From assembly GCA_001512545.1 (NCBI GenBank), contig LFSI01000061.1, forward strand, positions 1 through 63,383: DNA of 63,383 nucleotides. The letters run 5' to 3'. A program made the translations under genes and the position numbers. Positions 37,644-46,372 of this stretch are shown here, in pieces (the first letter of the stretch is position 1; every line of letters begins with the position of its first letter). Below the pieces are notes generated by a model. That model was given only the letters and a program-made list of their open reading frames with translations. It did not search any database and was not told where the DNA came from. The DNA is from Clostridia bacterium DTU065 (GTDB taxonomy: Bacteria > Bacillota > DTU065).

Positions 37644-37937
37644 TTAAACCTGCATCCTCATGATCTCTTTGTATCCTTCAATAAGTCGGTCTTTAATTGC
37701 CAGTGTAATGTCTAGCGCTATAGCCGCTTTTTGTGCTGCAATGGTGAGGTCGTGAAGTTCAACAGTAGGATCCTTCAGTGCCACCCGAACGCTCACTTCT
37801 TCAGCCTCAAGCTGCGCCTGGTTAACGCTGCTTAATGCATCTTTTAGAAAACTGCCGAAGGAATCGGTTAAGACCTTCTGGGCAGACTTATTTTCCGTGT
37901 TGAGATTTGCGAGTTTGCCAACCCCTGAAACGTTCAT
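37644..37937 (-). CDS. fliE: Hook-basal body protein FliE
   Basis: 97 aa, adapter between MS ring and rod. Conserved C-terminal half: FGSFLKDALSSVNQAQLEAEEVSVRVALKDPTVELHDLTIAAQKAAIALDITLAIKDRLIEGYKEIMRMQV. Lies 13 bp after flgC and 18 bp before fliF. Confidence 0.95.
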   Translation of the reverse strand: MNVSGVGKLANLNTENKSAQKVLTDSFGSFLKDALSSVNQAQLEAEEVSVRVALKDPTVELHDLTIAAQKAAIALDITLAIKDRLIEGYKEIMRMQV

Positions 37938-37950
37938 TCACAGAACCTCC

Positions 37951-38391
37951 TTAGCGTCCAATTTCCAGAGCTTTCGCTGCTGCGGACTTGTAGGCATTGA
38001 TCACTTGAACATTGGCCTCGTATGCCCGGCTCGCAGTGATTAGGTCAACCATCTCTTTGACCACATCAACGTTGGGCATCTCTACGTAGCCTTCTTCGTT
38101 GGCATCGGGATGATCTGGGTCGTAGATCAGCTTAAATGGAGAGTTGTCCACGGCAACACCCACAACCTTTACCCCTTTAGGAACTCTGGCGGTTGCAGTG
38201 CTTCCACCACTGCCCTTGTTCATCTCGCTTTCCAGGATCGTTGCAAAAACAGGTACTCTCCTCTGGTAAGCTCCACCTGTTTCCGTTCTGGTGGAGTTTG
38301 CGTTGGCAATGTTGCTGGAAATGATATCCATCCTCAGCCGTTCTGCAGTAAGACCAGAGGCGCTAATTTCTAAAATAGAGAACATACCCAT
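37951..38391 (-). CDS. flgC: Flagellar basal-body rod protein FlgC
   Basis: 146 aa proximal rod subunit: N-terminal LEISASGLTAERLRMDIISSNIANANSTRTETGGAYQRR and C-terminal NVDVVKEMVDLITASRAYEANVQVINAYKSAAAKAL. Start and flgB stop overlap by one base. Confidence 0.97.
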   Translation of the reverse strand: MGMFSILEISASGLTAERLRMDIISSNIANANSTRTETGGAYQRRVPVFATILESEMNKGSGGSTATARVPKGVKVVGVAVDNSPFKLIYDPDHPDANEEGYVEMPNVDVVKEMVDLITASRAYEANVQVINAYKSAAAKALEIGR

Positions 38392-38798
38392 TATTGTCTA
38401 CCTCCTTGGAGAACAGATTGCAGGAGTTTGAACTTGTTGCTCAGCCCCGTTGCAACCCCGGAATAGTAAAGGTTGTTTTCCACCAAGGCAGCAACTTCTT
38501 TTTCGATGTCCACGTTGTTGCCATCGGTACGCATGAGGTAATTTGCCTGAGGAGTTGTACGCACCTGAGCTCTTCCTGTCTGAACGTTCGCCGGAATGTG
38601 GTTTGGGTTGGTTCTAGCTAGAGGAAGACTGGTGTTTCCTCCTAGGCTGCGTTTCAGTTCTGCGGCAAAATCCATATCCTGAGCTATGTACCCGGGAGTA
38701 TTGACGTTGGCGATATTGTTGGCAATCTGGTTAAACCTTTTGCTGCTTACGTTCAAAGCCTCATGAAGGAGCTTGTCCTTATCATTGAAGATGCGCAT
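38391..38798 (-). CDS. flgB: Flagellar basal-body rod protein FlgB
   Basis: 135 aa proximal rod subunit: LNVSSKRFNQIANNIANVNTPGYIAQDMDFAAEL and the C-terminal GNNVDIEKEVAALVENNLYYSGVATGLSNKFKLLQSVL. First gene of the flagellar operon, preceded by AAAGGTG. In B. subtilis flgB follows codY; here a 361-bp gene-free stretch and a DUF151 gene lie upstream. Confidence 0.97.
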   Translation of the reverse strand: MRIFNDKDKLLHEALNVSSKRFNQIANNIANVNTPGYIAQDMDFAAELKRSLGGNTSLPLARTNPNHIPANVQTGRAQVRTTPQANYLMRTDGNNVDIEKEVAALVENNLYYSGVATGLSNKFKLLQSVLQGGRQ

Positions 38799-39159
38799 TA
38801 TATCAACACCTTTCTCAAAATGGATTTGAAAACGGTTCTCAGAGTCAAAAACTGGTAGTTTTTCTTTAAGAGTAAATTCACCACAAAAGGCTTTTTTACT
38901 TTTTCTCAGTTATAGGTCTTAAGTCCCAAGTGAGTCTGTTTCTTGCGTTTTCTTCCAAAACTAGTAACAAATACCTAGCAGGAGAATATGCCAACGCTGC
39001 CTCTGGAAAAGCGTTGGCAGTGCAGCATCCTTACTGGAGTAGAATAAACCGCTTACATACTGCTTGCATAAAACGCTTACCTAAGGCAATAAAGGGAGCA
39101 CTGCTCCCTACCTCTTTTGGTAGGTCAGCAGCACTCCCGACTGTAGTTGCAAAAATTTG
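38799..39159. other. Gene-free leader upstream of the flagellar operon
   Basis: 361 bp with no plausible gene. It contains an 8-bp hairpin CCAACGCT (38991-38998) / AGCGTTGG (39010-39017), a 24-bp-spaced direct repeat of CGCTTAC (39050 and 39074) and, at the right end, the terminator of the DUF151 gene. The fla promoter must lie here, but I find no convincing sigma-A or sigma-D hexamer pair. Confidence 0.5.
39091..39138 (-). terminator. Terminator after the DUF151 gene
   Basis: On the minus strand GGGAGTGCTGCTGACCTACC pairs imperfectly with GGTAGGGAGCAGTGCTCCC around a 6-nt loop; TTTATTG follows. The inner GGGAGCA/TGCTCCC can also fold on its own. Confidence 0.75.
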
Positions 39160-39699
39160 CTACTTATCGATAAAGCGATTCCATTCTTCAGGGGTCACAT
39201 CATCCAAAAACTGCCTGAAAGCCTCGACTTCATCTTTTGCAATCGGTTCATTTGACGGCATTTTTACGTTGGAGATTATCTCGACATCGACTTCCCTTAA
39301 GACCAGATCACCAGCTAGCTTCTCACTCAAGTAGATTGGGGCATTGCTCTTAAGTGCCAACGCTACAGCATCAGAAGGGCGAGCATCAATCTCTAGCTTT
39401 ACAGGAGCACCATCTCCTGTACCGTCTTGAACAAGCGTGATAACTGCATAATACGTATTGTCCTTAAAATCGGTGATATCTACTTTTTCAATGCGGTATT
39501 TTAAGGTTGTTAAAATCCTAATCATCAAATCATGGGTTTGAGGTCTTGGGCTTTTTACACCTTCTAGCTCGGATGCTATAGCAGTTGCTTCGGCAATGCC
39601 GATAAACATCGGTAAAACCTTGTCCCCACTGGATAAGAGTAGAACAATACTCATTGTCTTGGGATCAATACCTACTCCGCGTACCTTTACCTCATGCAA
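39160..39699 (-). CDS. Bifunctional nuclease family protein (DUF151)
   Basis: 179 aa. BFN/DUF151 domain (VRGVGIDPKTMSIVLLLSSGDKVLPMFIGIAEATAIASELEG, DARPSDAVALALKSNAPIYLSEKL) followed by a C-terminal UVR-like helix (KDEVEAFRQFLDDVTPEEWNRFI). Plant and bacterial members show RNase and DNase activity. TTG start chosen because GGGGTG is 5 nt upstream and family members begin near LHEVKVRG; the frame is open further to 39744. Confidence 0.9.
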   Translation of the reverse strand: MHEVKVRGVGIDPKTMSIVLLLSSGDKVLPMFIGIAEATAIASELEGVKSPRPQTHDLMIRILTTLKYRIEKVDITDFKDNTYYAVITLVQDGTGDGAPVKLEIDARPSDAVALALKSNAPIYLSEKLAGDLVLREVDVEIISNVKMPSNEPIAKDEVEAFRQFLDDVTPEEWNRFIDK

Positions 39700-39770
39700 A
39701 ATGCTCACCCCTTTCTCTAAAAGCATTATAACAAGAACGGTCAAACATGAACACTGGCATTTGCTTTAAG

Positions 39771-40280
39771 TTATAACAGAACTCTCCATATAAGGCTGCT
39801 TGCGATAAGGACCAAGAACTGCACAACTAAAGCTACTATAAAAATATGCCTGCTTTTTTTGATCTGTACTGAGGCCAGGTAGGTCGCTGCGACGTAAAAC
39901 GCAGTTTCGGTGCTGGCCATGAACGTGGATGCGCTGAGACCAATCAGCGAATCGGGACCGTGTTCCCCAAGGAGTTTTGTCAGGATAGCAAGGGATGCGG
40001 AGCCTGAAAACGGCCGCATCAAGGCCAGTGGCACCAGCTCCTTCGAGACGCCAAATGGACTGAGAACAAGGCCGATCGTATCTACTATATACCCCCACAG
40101 TATACCGTTTCTAACCAGTGCCATAGCTACAAATATGCCGATAATTGTGGGGAGGATGCGCCAAAGGGCAATGATGCCATCTTTTGCGCCTTCGTAGAAG
40201 TGCTCGAAAATGTTGATTCTGGCCTTCAATCCCAAGACGATGCAAAACAAGACAATCAACGCCGGCACGTACCCACTCAT
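39771..40280 (-). CDS. spmB: Spore maturation protein B
   Basis: 169 aa, about four or five membrane helices, nucleoside-recognition (Gate) domain: KDGIIALWRILPTIIGIFVAMALVRNGI, MRPFSGSASLAILTKLL, STETAFYVAATYLASVQI. With SpmA it is needed for spore-core dehydration and heat resistance in B. subtilis. Directly follows spmA. Confidence 0.94.
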   Translation of the reverse strand: MSGYVPALIVLFCIVLGLKARINIFEHFYEGAKDGIIALWRILPTIIGIFVAMALVRNGILWGYIVDTIGLVLSPFGVSKELVPLALMRPFSGSASLAILTKLLGEHGPDSLIGLSASTFMASTETAFYVAATYLASVQIKKSRHIFIVALVVQFLVLIASSLIWRVLL

Positions 40281-40838
40281 TTACCCCTCACCCCACAGCC
40301 GATCGAGGAGTAAAGCAAGGGCTGCTCCAAAGACAGAAACGACTAGCGTCGGCACCCAGATCAACGCCGCTTTCTGGGAGCCCACAGCCGCTCTCATGCT
40401 GATCACCGTTGACGGAAACACCGTAAAGCCAGTGCTAAGAAGTACCAGGAACGTTGCCATGTTCGGTGTGAGCTGTCCGCCTTTTTTTAACTCGGCCATG
40501 GCTCTAAGACCCCAGACCGTTGCCGCGTTTCCGAGGCCAAGGAGGTTGGCAGCGATACTGGCAAAGATAGCCTCCTCCTGGGCAGGGCTTAGCGGTCTGC
40601 GGAAAACTCTTTTGAATATAGGTCTGGCAAATTTTGCGGTCAAAAAGCCCAAAAGTCCCGTTTTGTCCAAAATCCCATAGATGCCGGACCAAAAAGCCAT
40701 AATACCAAACAGACTCAATACGTACTGTATGGAATCGCTTCCACCCTGGGTTATGCAAACCAAAAGCCTTTCAGGCTTACCTTCGAGAATCGCCGAGACA
40801 ATACCGATAATCATCAAACCTGCCCACACTGAGCTCAT
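40281..40838 (-). CDS. spmA: Spore maturation protein A
   Basis: 185 aa, about four membrane helices with the Gate-domain signature NLLGLGNAATVWGLRAMAEL and STGFTVFPSTVISMRAAVGS. Partner of SpmB. These two genes mark the organism as a spore former. Confidence 0.94.
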   Translation of the reverse strand: MSSVWAGLMIIGIVSAILEGKPERLLVCITQGGSDSIQYVLSLFGIMAFWSGIYGILDKTGLLGFLTAKFARPIFKRVFRRPLSPAQEEAIFASIAANLLGLGNAATVWGLRAMAELKKGGQLTPNMATFLVLLSTGFTVFPSTVISMRAAVGSQKAALIWVPTLVVSVFGAALALLLDRLWGEG

Positions 40839-40955
40839 CTTCGACCCTCCTCTTACAGACTATATGGCAGGATGAGGGCGATTATTAACATCTGAAGTGT
40901 GCAGGCCTTCTTCCTAGAGATTTCCAAAGCTGGTTAAGGTGCCAGAAATAGTGCA

Positions 40956-40984
40956 ATGACACCATTTGTGAAAGATCTTATAAT
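40956..40984 (+). promoter_or_regulatory. Sigma-A-type promoter for the LysM-SleB gene
   Basis: ATGACA (40956-40961), 17-bp spacer, TATAAT (40979-40984). Just downstream is an inverted repeat AGTGAT (40998-41003) / ATCACT (41010-41015) that could be an operator. Confidence 0.7.
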
Positions 40985-41052
40985 GTGGGTAAGCCTGAGT
41001 GATCGGTATATCACTAGGCACGAACTCACAAAGTTTGGAAGGAGGACCATCT

Positions 41053-41805
41053 TTGCGACAAAAAAACAGAATAAGCCTGAGAAAATCACTGGTGATCACT
41101 GCTGTAATGGTTGCAGTATCAGTCTATGTATTTGCTGGTTCATATACAGTAAGATCGGGAGATACACTCTGGATCATCGCCAACAAGCACGGAACCAGCT
41201 TGGAAACCTTGAGGAAGTTGAATCCAGGTGTGGGAACCATGATCTACCCCGGTCAGGTGATCACCGTGCCTTCTACTGGTTCCGGAGGTGGCAGTACCAT
41301 CACGGTCCAAATGGGAGACACCCTCTGGAAGATTGCTTCCAAATACGGCACTACGGTGAATTCCATTAAGTCGCTAAACGGACTGACATCAGATATGATT
41401 TATCCAGGCCAAGTCTTAAGGGTCTCCTCTGGCGGGGCCAGCCAACAGACCAATCTGGACATCGATCTTCTGGCAAGGCTCGTTCACGCCGAAGCTCAGG
41501 GAGAACCTTATGAAGGACAAGTTGCAGTTGCCGCTGTTGTTTTGAATCGCATGAAGGATTCCCGCTTTCCCAATACTCTTGAAGGCGTAGTCTACGAAAA
41601 ACATGCATTTGAGCCGGTTTCTAACGGTCACATCTACAAGCCAGCAAGCAGCACTGCCTACAAAGCAGCACAGGACGCCATCAACGGTTGGGATCCCAGC
41701 TACAACAGCATCTTCTTCTACAACCCTGACAAACTCAAAGGGTGGAACTGGGTTCTCACAAGGCCCGTTGTCCGTAGAATCGGCAATCATGTTTTTGCAA
41801 GATAA
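41053..41805 (+). CDS. LysM-domain cell wall hydrolase (SleB family)
   Basis: 250 aa. A membrane/signal helix (about 13-29), two LysM domains (YTVRSGDTLWIIANKHG, about 31-75; ITVQMGDTLWKIASKYG, about 85-130) and a C-terminal hydrolase-2 domain (LLARLVHAEAQGEPYEGQVAVAAVVLNRM, with the catalytic Glu of SleB-type lytic transglycosylases). SleB and CwlJ degrade spore cortex; here the sigma-A-like promoter suggests vegetative or constitutive expression. TTG start with GGAGG at 7 nt. Confidence 0.93.
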   Translation: MRQKNRISLRKSLVITAVMVAVSVYVFAGSYTVRSGDTLWIIANKHGTSLETLRKLNPGVGTMIYPGQVITVPSTGSGGGSTITVQMGDTLWKIASKYGTTVNSIKSLNGLTSDMIYPGQVLRVSSGGASQQTNLDIDLLARLVHAEAQGEPYEGQVAVAAVVLNRMKDSRFPNTLEGVVYEKHAFEPVSNGHIYKPASSTAYKAAQDAINGWDPSYNSIFFYNPDKLKGWNWVLTRPVVRRIGNHVFAR

Positions 41806-41849
41806 ACCAATAACTAAAAACCTTTGACAACCTGCGAAATCGCGGTTGC

Positions 41850-41883
41850 AAAGAGCCTGACAAGTAACACTGTCAGGCTCTTT
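41850..41883. terminator. Bidirectional terminator between convergent genes
   Basis: AAAGAGCCTGACA and TGTCAGGCTCTTT form a 13-bp perfect stem with an 8-nt loop. T-rich on both strands; it serves the SleB-like gene on the plus strand and the 50-aa gene on the minus strand. Confidence 0.9.
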
Positions 41884-41892
41884 TCTCTGCTT

Positions 41893-42045
41893 TTATGCAG
41901 GTTTGCCAACAATTAGTCCAATGATCAGGATCACTGCTGCCAAAATGAAGCTGTAGATTGCACCCTTTTTGTTGCGTTGCCTGGTCAAGTACATAATGCC
42001 AGCTGCTACGTTAAAAAGAGCCGCAATGAGAAAAACGGCGTTCAT
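41893..42045 (-). CDS. Small two-helix membrane protein
   Basis: 50 aa starting MNAVFLIAALFNVAAGIMYL, with two hydrophobic helices (3-20 and 29-46) separated by TRQRNKKGAIYS. SD TGGAGG at 6 nt before the ATG. No recognised family; short membrane peptides of this type are common and uncharacterised. Followed by a bidirectional terminator. Confidence 0.65.
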   Translation of the reverse strand: MNAVFLIAALFNVAAGIMYLTRQRNKKGAIYSFILAAVILIIGLIVGKPA

Positions 42046-42152
42046 CAGATAACCTCCATCCTCCAAATGGCACAAAACCGGTGTACAACTTGATTACAGT
42101 ATTCTTCATCTTAATCCCGTTTCCCTTGTTTGCAACGGGCTTTGTTCAAGCA

Positions 42153-42180
42153 GGGCAGCTGCGTATTAGAGCAGCTGCCC
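42153..42180. repeat. 10-bp perfect hairpin upstream of the 50-aa gene
   Basis: GGGCAGCTGC and GCAGCTGCCC flank an 8-nt loop. No T-run on either strand. It lies between the next terminator and the small membrane gene; possible regulatory or transcription-insulating hairpin. Confidence 0.55.
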
Positions 42181-42186
42181 CTCTAT

Positions 42187-42229
42187 AAAAAGGCTGCTGC
42201 ACACTTTGTCAATGAAGCGTGCAACAGCC
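42187..42229 (-). terminator. Terminator after the isomerase-like gene
   Basis: On the minus strand GGCTGTTGCAC and GTGCAGCAGCC (one mismatch, 16-nt loop) are followed by TTTTTATAG. It lies 18 bp beyond the stop at 42248. Confidence 0.85.
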
Positions 42230-42247
42230 TCTGTAGTCAGTTAAAAC

Positions 42248-43024
42248 TTAGTATTTTTTCAAGAAGTCAGCTGCTTTCTTGATATCTGCCACTGGATCGG
42301 GACCTACTTCTCTTTCGATAGTGAAGTAGCCGTTGAAGCCGATCTCTTTCATCGCTGCAATGTATGCATCCCAGTCGACGTGTCCCTCACCGAGAGCCAC
42401 TTCTTGGCCTTTGCCATCAACTCTGATGCCGTCTTTAGCGTGAGTGTGGACGATATAAGGAGCGAGAACCTTTACGCCTCCCAAGTAGTCGAAGCCCTTC
42501 ATGACCAGGTTGGCGGGATCGTAGTTAACGGCGATACCCTTGGACTGCACTGCATCGAGGAAGTCCTTCATAAGCTCCGGACTTTCAGGACCGGTTTCGC
42601 TAGCCAAAAACGCACCGTGGTTTTCTGCGTATTTTGCCACTTCTTTTACAGCGTCAAGCATCATCTTGCCCTGTTCGGTTTCTCTCCAATCCTCGGGAAC
42701 AACGCCGATATGAGTGGTCATGATCGGAGCGTTCAGAGATACTGACAGGTCGATCAGGCGCTTGGTCCTTTCGACGCGCTCTTCTAGACCTTGCGGATTG
42801 GCAAACCCGCCGATATCGCCGCAGGTTGCAGAGATTTCCAGGTTATTGGACTCCAAAAGATGCAGGAGATCCTTCTTGCCGGTTTCTGTGAGGTTCTCAG
42901 GGGCAAGTTCTCCTGTTGCGATCCACAGCTGTACACCGTGGCCGCCTACCTCCTTAGCTTTCTCAAGCGACTCTTTCAGCGGAAGTCTAAACGATGTGTG
43001 AATTACGCCAATTTTTAAAGCCAT
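42248..43024 (-). CDS. Sugar phosphate isomerase/epimerase family protein
   Basis: 258 aa TIM-barrel protein of the AP-endonuclease-2 superfamily. Metal ligands are spread as in the family: TTHIG (His), SETGPES (Glu), NYDPANL (Asp), HTHAKDG (His) and the C-terminal TIEREVG (Glu). Exact substrate unknown; related enzymes isomerise xylose, inosose or hydroxypyruvate. ATG with GGAG at 8 nt. Single gene with its own terminator. Confidence 0.88.
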   Translation of the reverse strand: MALKIGVIHTSFRLPLKESLEKAKEVGGHGVQLWIATGELAPENLTETGKKDLLHLLESNNLEISATCGDIGGFANPQGLEERVERTKRLIDLSVSLNAPIMTTHIGVVPEDWRETEQGKMMLDAVKEVAKYAENHGAFLASETGPESPELMKDFLDAVQSKGIAVNYDPANLVMKGFDYLGGVKVLAPYIVHTHAKDGIRVDGKGQEVALGEGHVDWDAYIAAMKEIGFNGYFTIEREVGPDPVADIKKAADFLKKY

Positions 43025-43095
43025 TTTTCTCACTCCTGTAATAACGATTCTACAGTTACAGTATTACCGCATTTGGGCACAAATCCTGCTAAATA

Positions 43096-45120
43096 TCAAC
43101 CGCATCTTGAAAATCCGCAGAAAAGACAGGTCATGCAGCCGTCTTCATGCTTCATATGCCCACCGCACTCAGGGCAAGCTCCCATGGAGCTTTCAGCTAC
43201 AGTGGAGGTCTGCTTCACTACATCGGCCATCGGCAGTTTTTCCGACACCATCTCGCTGGCGTGTTCGCCATTGCCGTTTTGGCGCCAGGCAACATAGTGC
43301 TCGATGGCAAGGCCGATGGCATCTGGGCAGGAGAGAACTACTCCGTTTTCTGTCCAGGCAGGTGATGGGCAGCGAATGCCCCTCAGGTGCTTGGTGATGG
43401 CTTCGGTAGATACTCCGGCCCTCATAGCCAGGGAGATCAGCCTGCTGATGGCATCCATCTGGCTTGATGCACAACCTCCGGATTTACCCAGCCTGGCGAA
43501 TAATTCGCAGAGGCCGTTTTCGTCTTCGTTGATGGTTACATACAAACTGCCGCACCCGGTTTTGATCTTTTCAGTCCTGCCGTACGTTACGCTTGGCCGT
43601 ACCCTAGGACTGATCCTGTGGGTGTCCTCTTCCTGGGTCTTGGATTCGGTTTTCCCGGTGCTTAGAACCTGCATCTGTCTGGAACCGTCGCGATAGACGG
43701 TTACGCCTTTGCAGCCCAGCTCGAAGGCGAGTCTAAACACCTTAGCAATATCTTCCCTGGTTGCCTCTTTCGGGAAGTTAACGGTCTTACTTACGGCATT
43801 ATCCACACCGTTTTGCTGGAAGACCGCTTGCATGCGTACGTGCCATTCAGGCGTAATATCGTGAGCTGTCACGAAAACTCTTCTCCAGTGCTCGGGAATC
43901 TCTTCCATATGCTGGATGGAACCTTCTTCAGCGATTTTTTCCATCAGCTCATCTGAATAGAAGTCTTCGCGCATGGCAACTTCTCTAAAGATCGGATGAA
44001 CCTCCAGAAGCCTCTGCTCATCCAAAATCGTCCGAACAAAGGACAGTGCAAACAACGGTTCAATGCCGCTAGAGCACCCTGCAATGATGCTGATCGATCC
44101 TGTAGGTGCGATCGTCGTAGTGGTGGCATTTCTTAGAGCCTGATACTTGTCCTTGTAAATGCTCTTTTCGAAGTTGGGGAAGCTGCCCCTCTCGAGGGCG
44201 ATTGCCTGAGATCTTTCCTTTGAGCGCTTGTCGATGAAGGCCATGATCTGGGCTCCGAGATCCAGAGCTTCCTGTGAGTTGTACGGGATCTCCAACATGA
44301 ACAGCATATCTGCAAAGCCCATTACGCCGAGACCGATCTTTCTGTTGGCTTTGGCCAGCTCTTCAATCTCGGGGAGCGGATAGCGATTGACATCGATAAC
44401 GTTGTCGAGGAAGTCCACTGCCAAATCAACAACCTGCCCCAAGTCTTCCCAATCGATCTTCCCGTCTTTGACGAACTTGGAGAGGTTAATTGAACCGAGG
44501 TTGCAAGCCTCGTAGGGCAAAAGCGGCTGTTCACCGCAGGGGTTGGTGGATTCGATCTCGCCAAGTTCTGGAGTGGGATTGTCGCGATTGATTCTATCCA
44601 AAAAGACGATCCCGGGCTCTCCATTGAGCCAGGCCATCTCCACCATGAGGTCGAACACCTCTCTGGCCCTCAGCTTCTGCACGACCTTTCCGTTGCGCGG
44701 GTTGAGCAGGTCGTACTCTGTATCATGTTCTACTGCTTGCATAAATGCTTCGGTGATTCCGACGGATATATTGAAATTGGTTAGTTCAGTGTTATCGCGT
44801 TTGCAGGTGATGAACTCTAGAATATCAGGATGATCGACTCTGAGGATGCCCATGTTGGCACCTCTTCTCACGCCACCCTGCTTGATCACTTCTGTGCTCG
44901 CGTTGAAAACCTTCATGAACGATATGGGTCCGGAAGCCACGCCGCCAGTTGTCTTGACACTGTCGTTGGCTGGACGAATCCGGGAAAACGAAAAACCTGT
45001 ACCTCCACCGCTTTTGTGGATGAGAGCTGCGTTCTTGACACTTTCAAAAATGCTCTCCATTGAATCCTCAATGGGAAGTACAAAACATGCCGAAAGTTGT
45101 TGTAGTTCTCTTCCTGCATT
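43096..45120 (-). CDS. nrdJ: Class II ribonucleotide reductase NrdJ, exon 2
   Basis: 674 codons of the B12-dependent ribonucleotide reductase. It opens [25 protein letters not shown] and continues with [38 protein letters not shown] (active-site Cys and Glu region), [27 protein letters not shown], and a C-terminal zinc-type cysteine cluster ([26 protein letters not shown]) that may serve in redox relay. It needs group II intron removal to join exon 1 at MPNSPTLM^NAG. It uses adenosylcobalamin, so no oxygen is required. Confidence 0.97.
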   Translation of the reverse strand, partial: NAGRELQQLSACFVLPIEDSMESIFESVKNAALIHKSGGGTGFSFSRIRPANDSVKTTGGVASGPISFMKVFNASTEVIKQGGVRRGANMGILRVDHPDILEFITCKRDNTELTNFNISVGITEAFMQAVEHDTEYDLLNPRNGKVVQKLRAREVFDLMVEMAWLNGEPGIVFLDRINRDNPTPELGEIESTNPCGEQPLLPYEACNLGSINLSKFVKDGKIDWEDLGQVVDLAVDFLDNVIDVNRYPLPEIEELAKANRKIGLGVMGFADMLFMLEIPYNSQEALDLGAQIMAFIDKRSKERSQAIALERGSFPNFEKSIYKDKYQALRNATTTTIAPTGSISIIAGCSSGIEPLFALSFVRTILDEQRLLEVHPIFREVAMREDFYSDELMEKIAEEGSIQHMEEIPEHWRRVFVTAHDITPEWHVRMQAVFQQNGVDNAVSKTVNFPKEATREDIAKVFRLAFELGCKGVTVYRDGSRQMQVLSTGKTESKTQEEDTHRISPRVRPSVTYGRTEKIKTGCGSLYVTINEDENGLCELFARLGKSGGCASSQMDAISRLISLAMRAGVSTEAITKHLRGIRCPSPAWTENGVVLSCPDAIGLAIEHYVAWRQNGNGEHASEMVSEKLPMADVVKQTSTVAESSMGACPECGGHMKHEDGCMTCLFCGFSRCG

Positions 45121-45146
45121 GTAGGGTAGGGAGTATCCCCCCCTCC

Positions 45147-45180
45147 GAACCGTACGTGCGAGTTTCCCCGCATACGGCTC
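45147..45180 (-). ncRNA. Group II intron domain V
   Basis: A 34-nt hairpin with the bacterial domain V consensus: it starts GAGCCGTATG, has the GGGGAAACUC-type tetraloop region and closes with CGTACGGTTC. This is the catalytic centre of group II introns and the clearest intron diagnostic in the window. Confidence 0.95.
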
Positions 45181-45181
45181 T

Positions 45182-45958
45182 CTAGTCAGCTTGAATGAGT
45201 TTGAGCCTCTTTCTTATCTCCTTGGTCGAGGTCCTATACTTACACGCCAAAGTCTTCTCCAGGCTTCTTTGCAAAATGTACAGCATATCTGCTTCTTCAC
45301 TGGGTTTGGAAAGCAGTGAAAGCAGGCGTTTGAACCTCTTCTCTTCTTCTTTGTAGAAGCTGATGATTCTTTCCATTGGAAGGTTAAGTAGGCTGCTTCT
45401 GTGGATGGGCTTGCCTTCCCGCATATAAGGCCTGAGGAGTTTGGCCTTAAAAGAAGGATCCAGAGTAATTCTGCCTTTTTGCCATCTGAGACCGAGTCCT
45501 TCTAATAAAAAAGACTTAACGTCTCCGTCTGGGCTGAATCTGTAGATGCCCTCATCCCATATAAGTACTTTTTCTGTAGGGAAATACGCTTTCCAGGGTT
45601 TAAGGTAAAAAACCAAGTGCCAGAATCTACCATCGTCGATTTTCTCCTTGATCTCCAAAGGAAAGTCGGAAAGCTCTTCAGCTTTCAAGTCAACTTCCTT
45701 CAGAAAGCCCAGGATTTTGTCGGTCTTAAACTCAACCTGGTAGACTGCACCTAAAACCGCGGCCACTGCGCTTTTCAGCTCGGATAGATGCTCACTTTCT
45801 AGCATTCTGTACCTCTCAGCCTTCAGCGCATCAACGATTTCCCTGCTGTACTCCGGTTTGTAGAAATCCGGATTGTAGAGCTGCCTGTATACCCGTGTAA
45901 GAATCCTCTTCTCAGAACTCCTTCGCAGGCATTCCAAGACAACGAGGCTTTCCTGCAT
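45182..45958 (-). CDS. Intron-encoded maturase-like protein lacking the RT palm
   Basis: 258 aa. The N-terminus [10 protein letters not shown]...[20 protein letters not shown] (about 4-40) matches the RT0 region of group II reverse transcriptases. The C-terminus [27 protein letters not shown] ... [28 protein letters not shown] (about 183-255) matches maturase domain X. Between them there is no RT1-RT7, no YADD and no endonuclease domain; about 140 unrecognised residues fill the space. Normal intron proteins are 400-600 aa. It probably helps splicing but cannot reverse-transcribe. ATG with GGAGG at 8 nt. Confidence 0.8.
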   Translation of the reverse strand: MQESLVVLECLRRSSEKRILTRVYRQLYNPDFYKPEYSREIVDALKAERYRMLESEHLSELKSAVAAVLGAVYQVEFKTDKILGFLKEVDLKAEELSDFPLEIKEKIDDGRFWHLVFYLKPWKAYFPTEKVLIWDEGIYRFSPDGDVKSFLLEGLGLRWQKGRITLDPSFKAKLLRPYMREGKPIHRSSLLNLPMERIISFYKEEEKRFKRLLSLLSKPSEEADMLYILQRSLEKTLACKYRTSTKEIRKRLKLIQAD

Positions 45959-46372
45959 TACGCATACCTCCGTTTCTCAGTACCTGGCTGACCTGCTCCC
46001 CTTCGCCATTAGGACGGCGTTACCGCCTTGACTACTACGAGAGCTCCGTAAGTGGCTCTGCCACCTATCCCAAGTTCATTAGCAAACACAACGCATCATT
46101 TAGGCTCTCCGTTCGTTCTTTTCAGCACCTGTCTGGTGCCCTGTCTGGTTTCGGGAATAAAGAAAGACCGATGAACATCTTTCTTTAAAACCAGATGCTT
46201 ACGCAGATCCCCACTTGATCCAGAAGAACTAGAGTTCAAGCAATCCAGCTTTAGCCATGTGATGCTTAGCGACCTGCATGCTGTTGTCCCTTGCGGTTAG
46301 CAGGTTCACTAACAGGACGTTTCCCGAGTCCTGTACCGTTTTCGGCAGTATTTGCTAACTGTCTTGGCGCAC

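Larger units (their letters stand above)
45121..46372 (-). mobile_element. Group II intron inserted in nrdJ
   Basis: 1252 nt. The 5' end is GTGCG (46372-46368), matching the GUGYG consensus, and the 3' end is ...CCCTAC. Domain V spans 45180-45147 and begins GAGCCGTATGCGGGGAAAC; domain VI (45146-45121) has a GGAGGGGGG...CTCCC stem with an A seven nt from the 3' end as candidate branch point. Removing these bases joins ...PTLM and NAG... of NrdJ in frame. It carries one protein gene, ending 2 bp before domain V. Domains I-III would occupy about 414 nt upstream of that gene. Confidence 0.95.

Noticed and set aside
39041-39080. Direct repeat CGCTTAC as a CRISPR or iteron array
   Set aside because: Only two 7-bp copies; not enough for an array.
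45182-45958. Considered as an ordinary host gene between two halves of nrdJ
   Set aside because: It lies inside a group II intron with exact boundaries and has RT0-like and maturase X segments, so it belongs to the intron.
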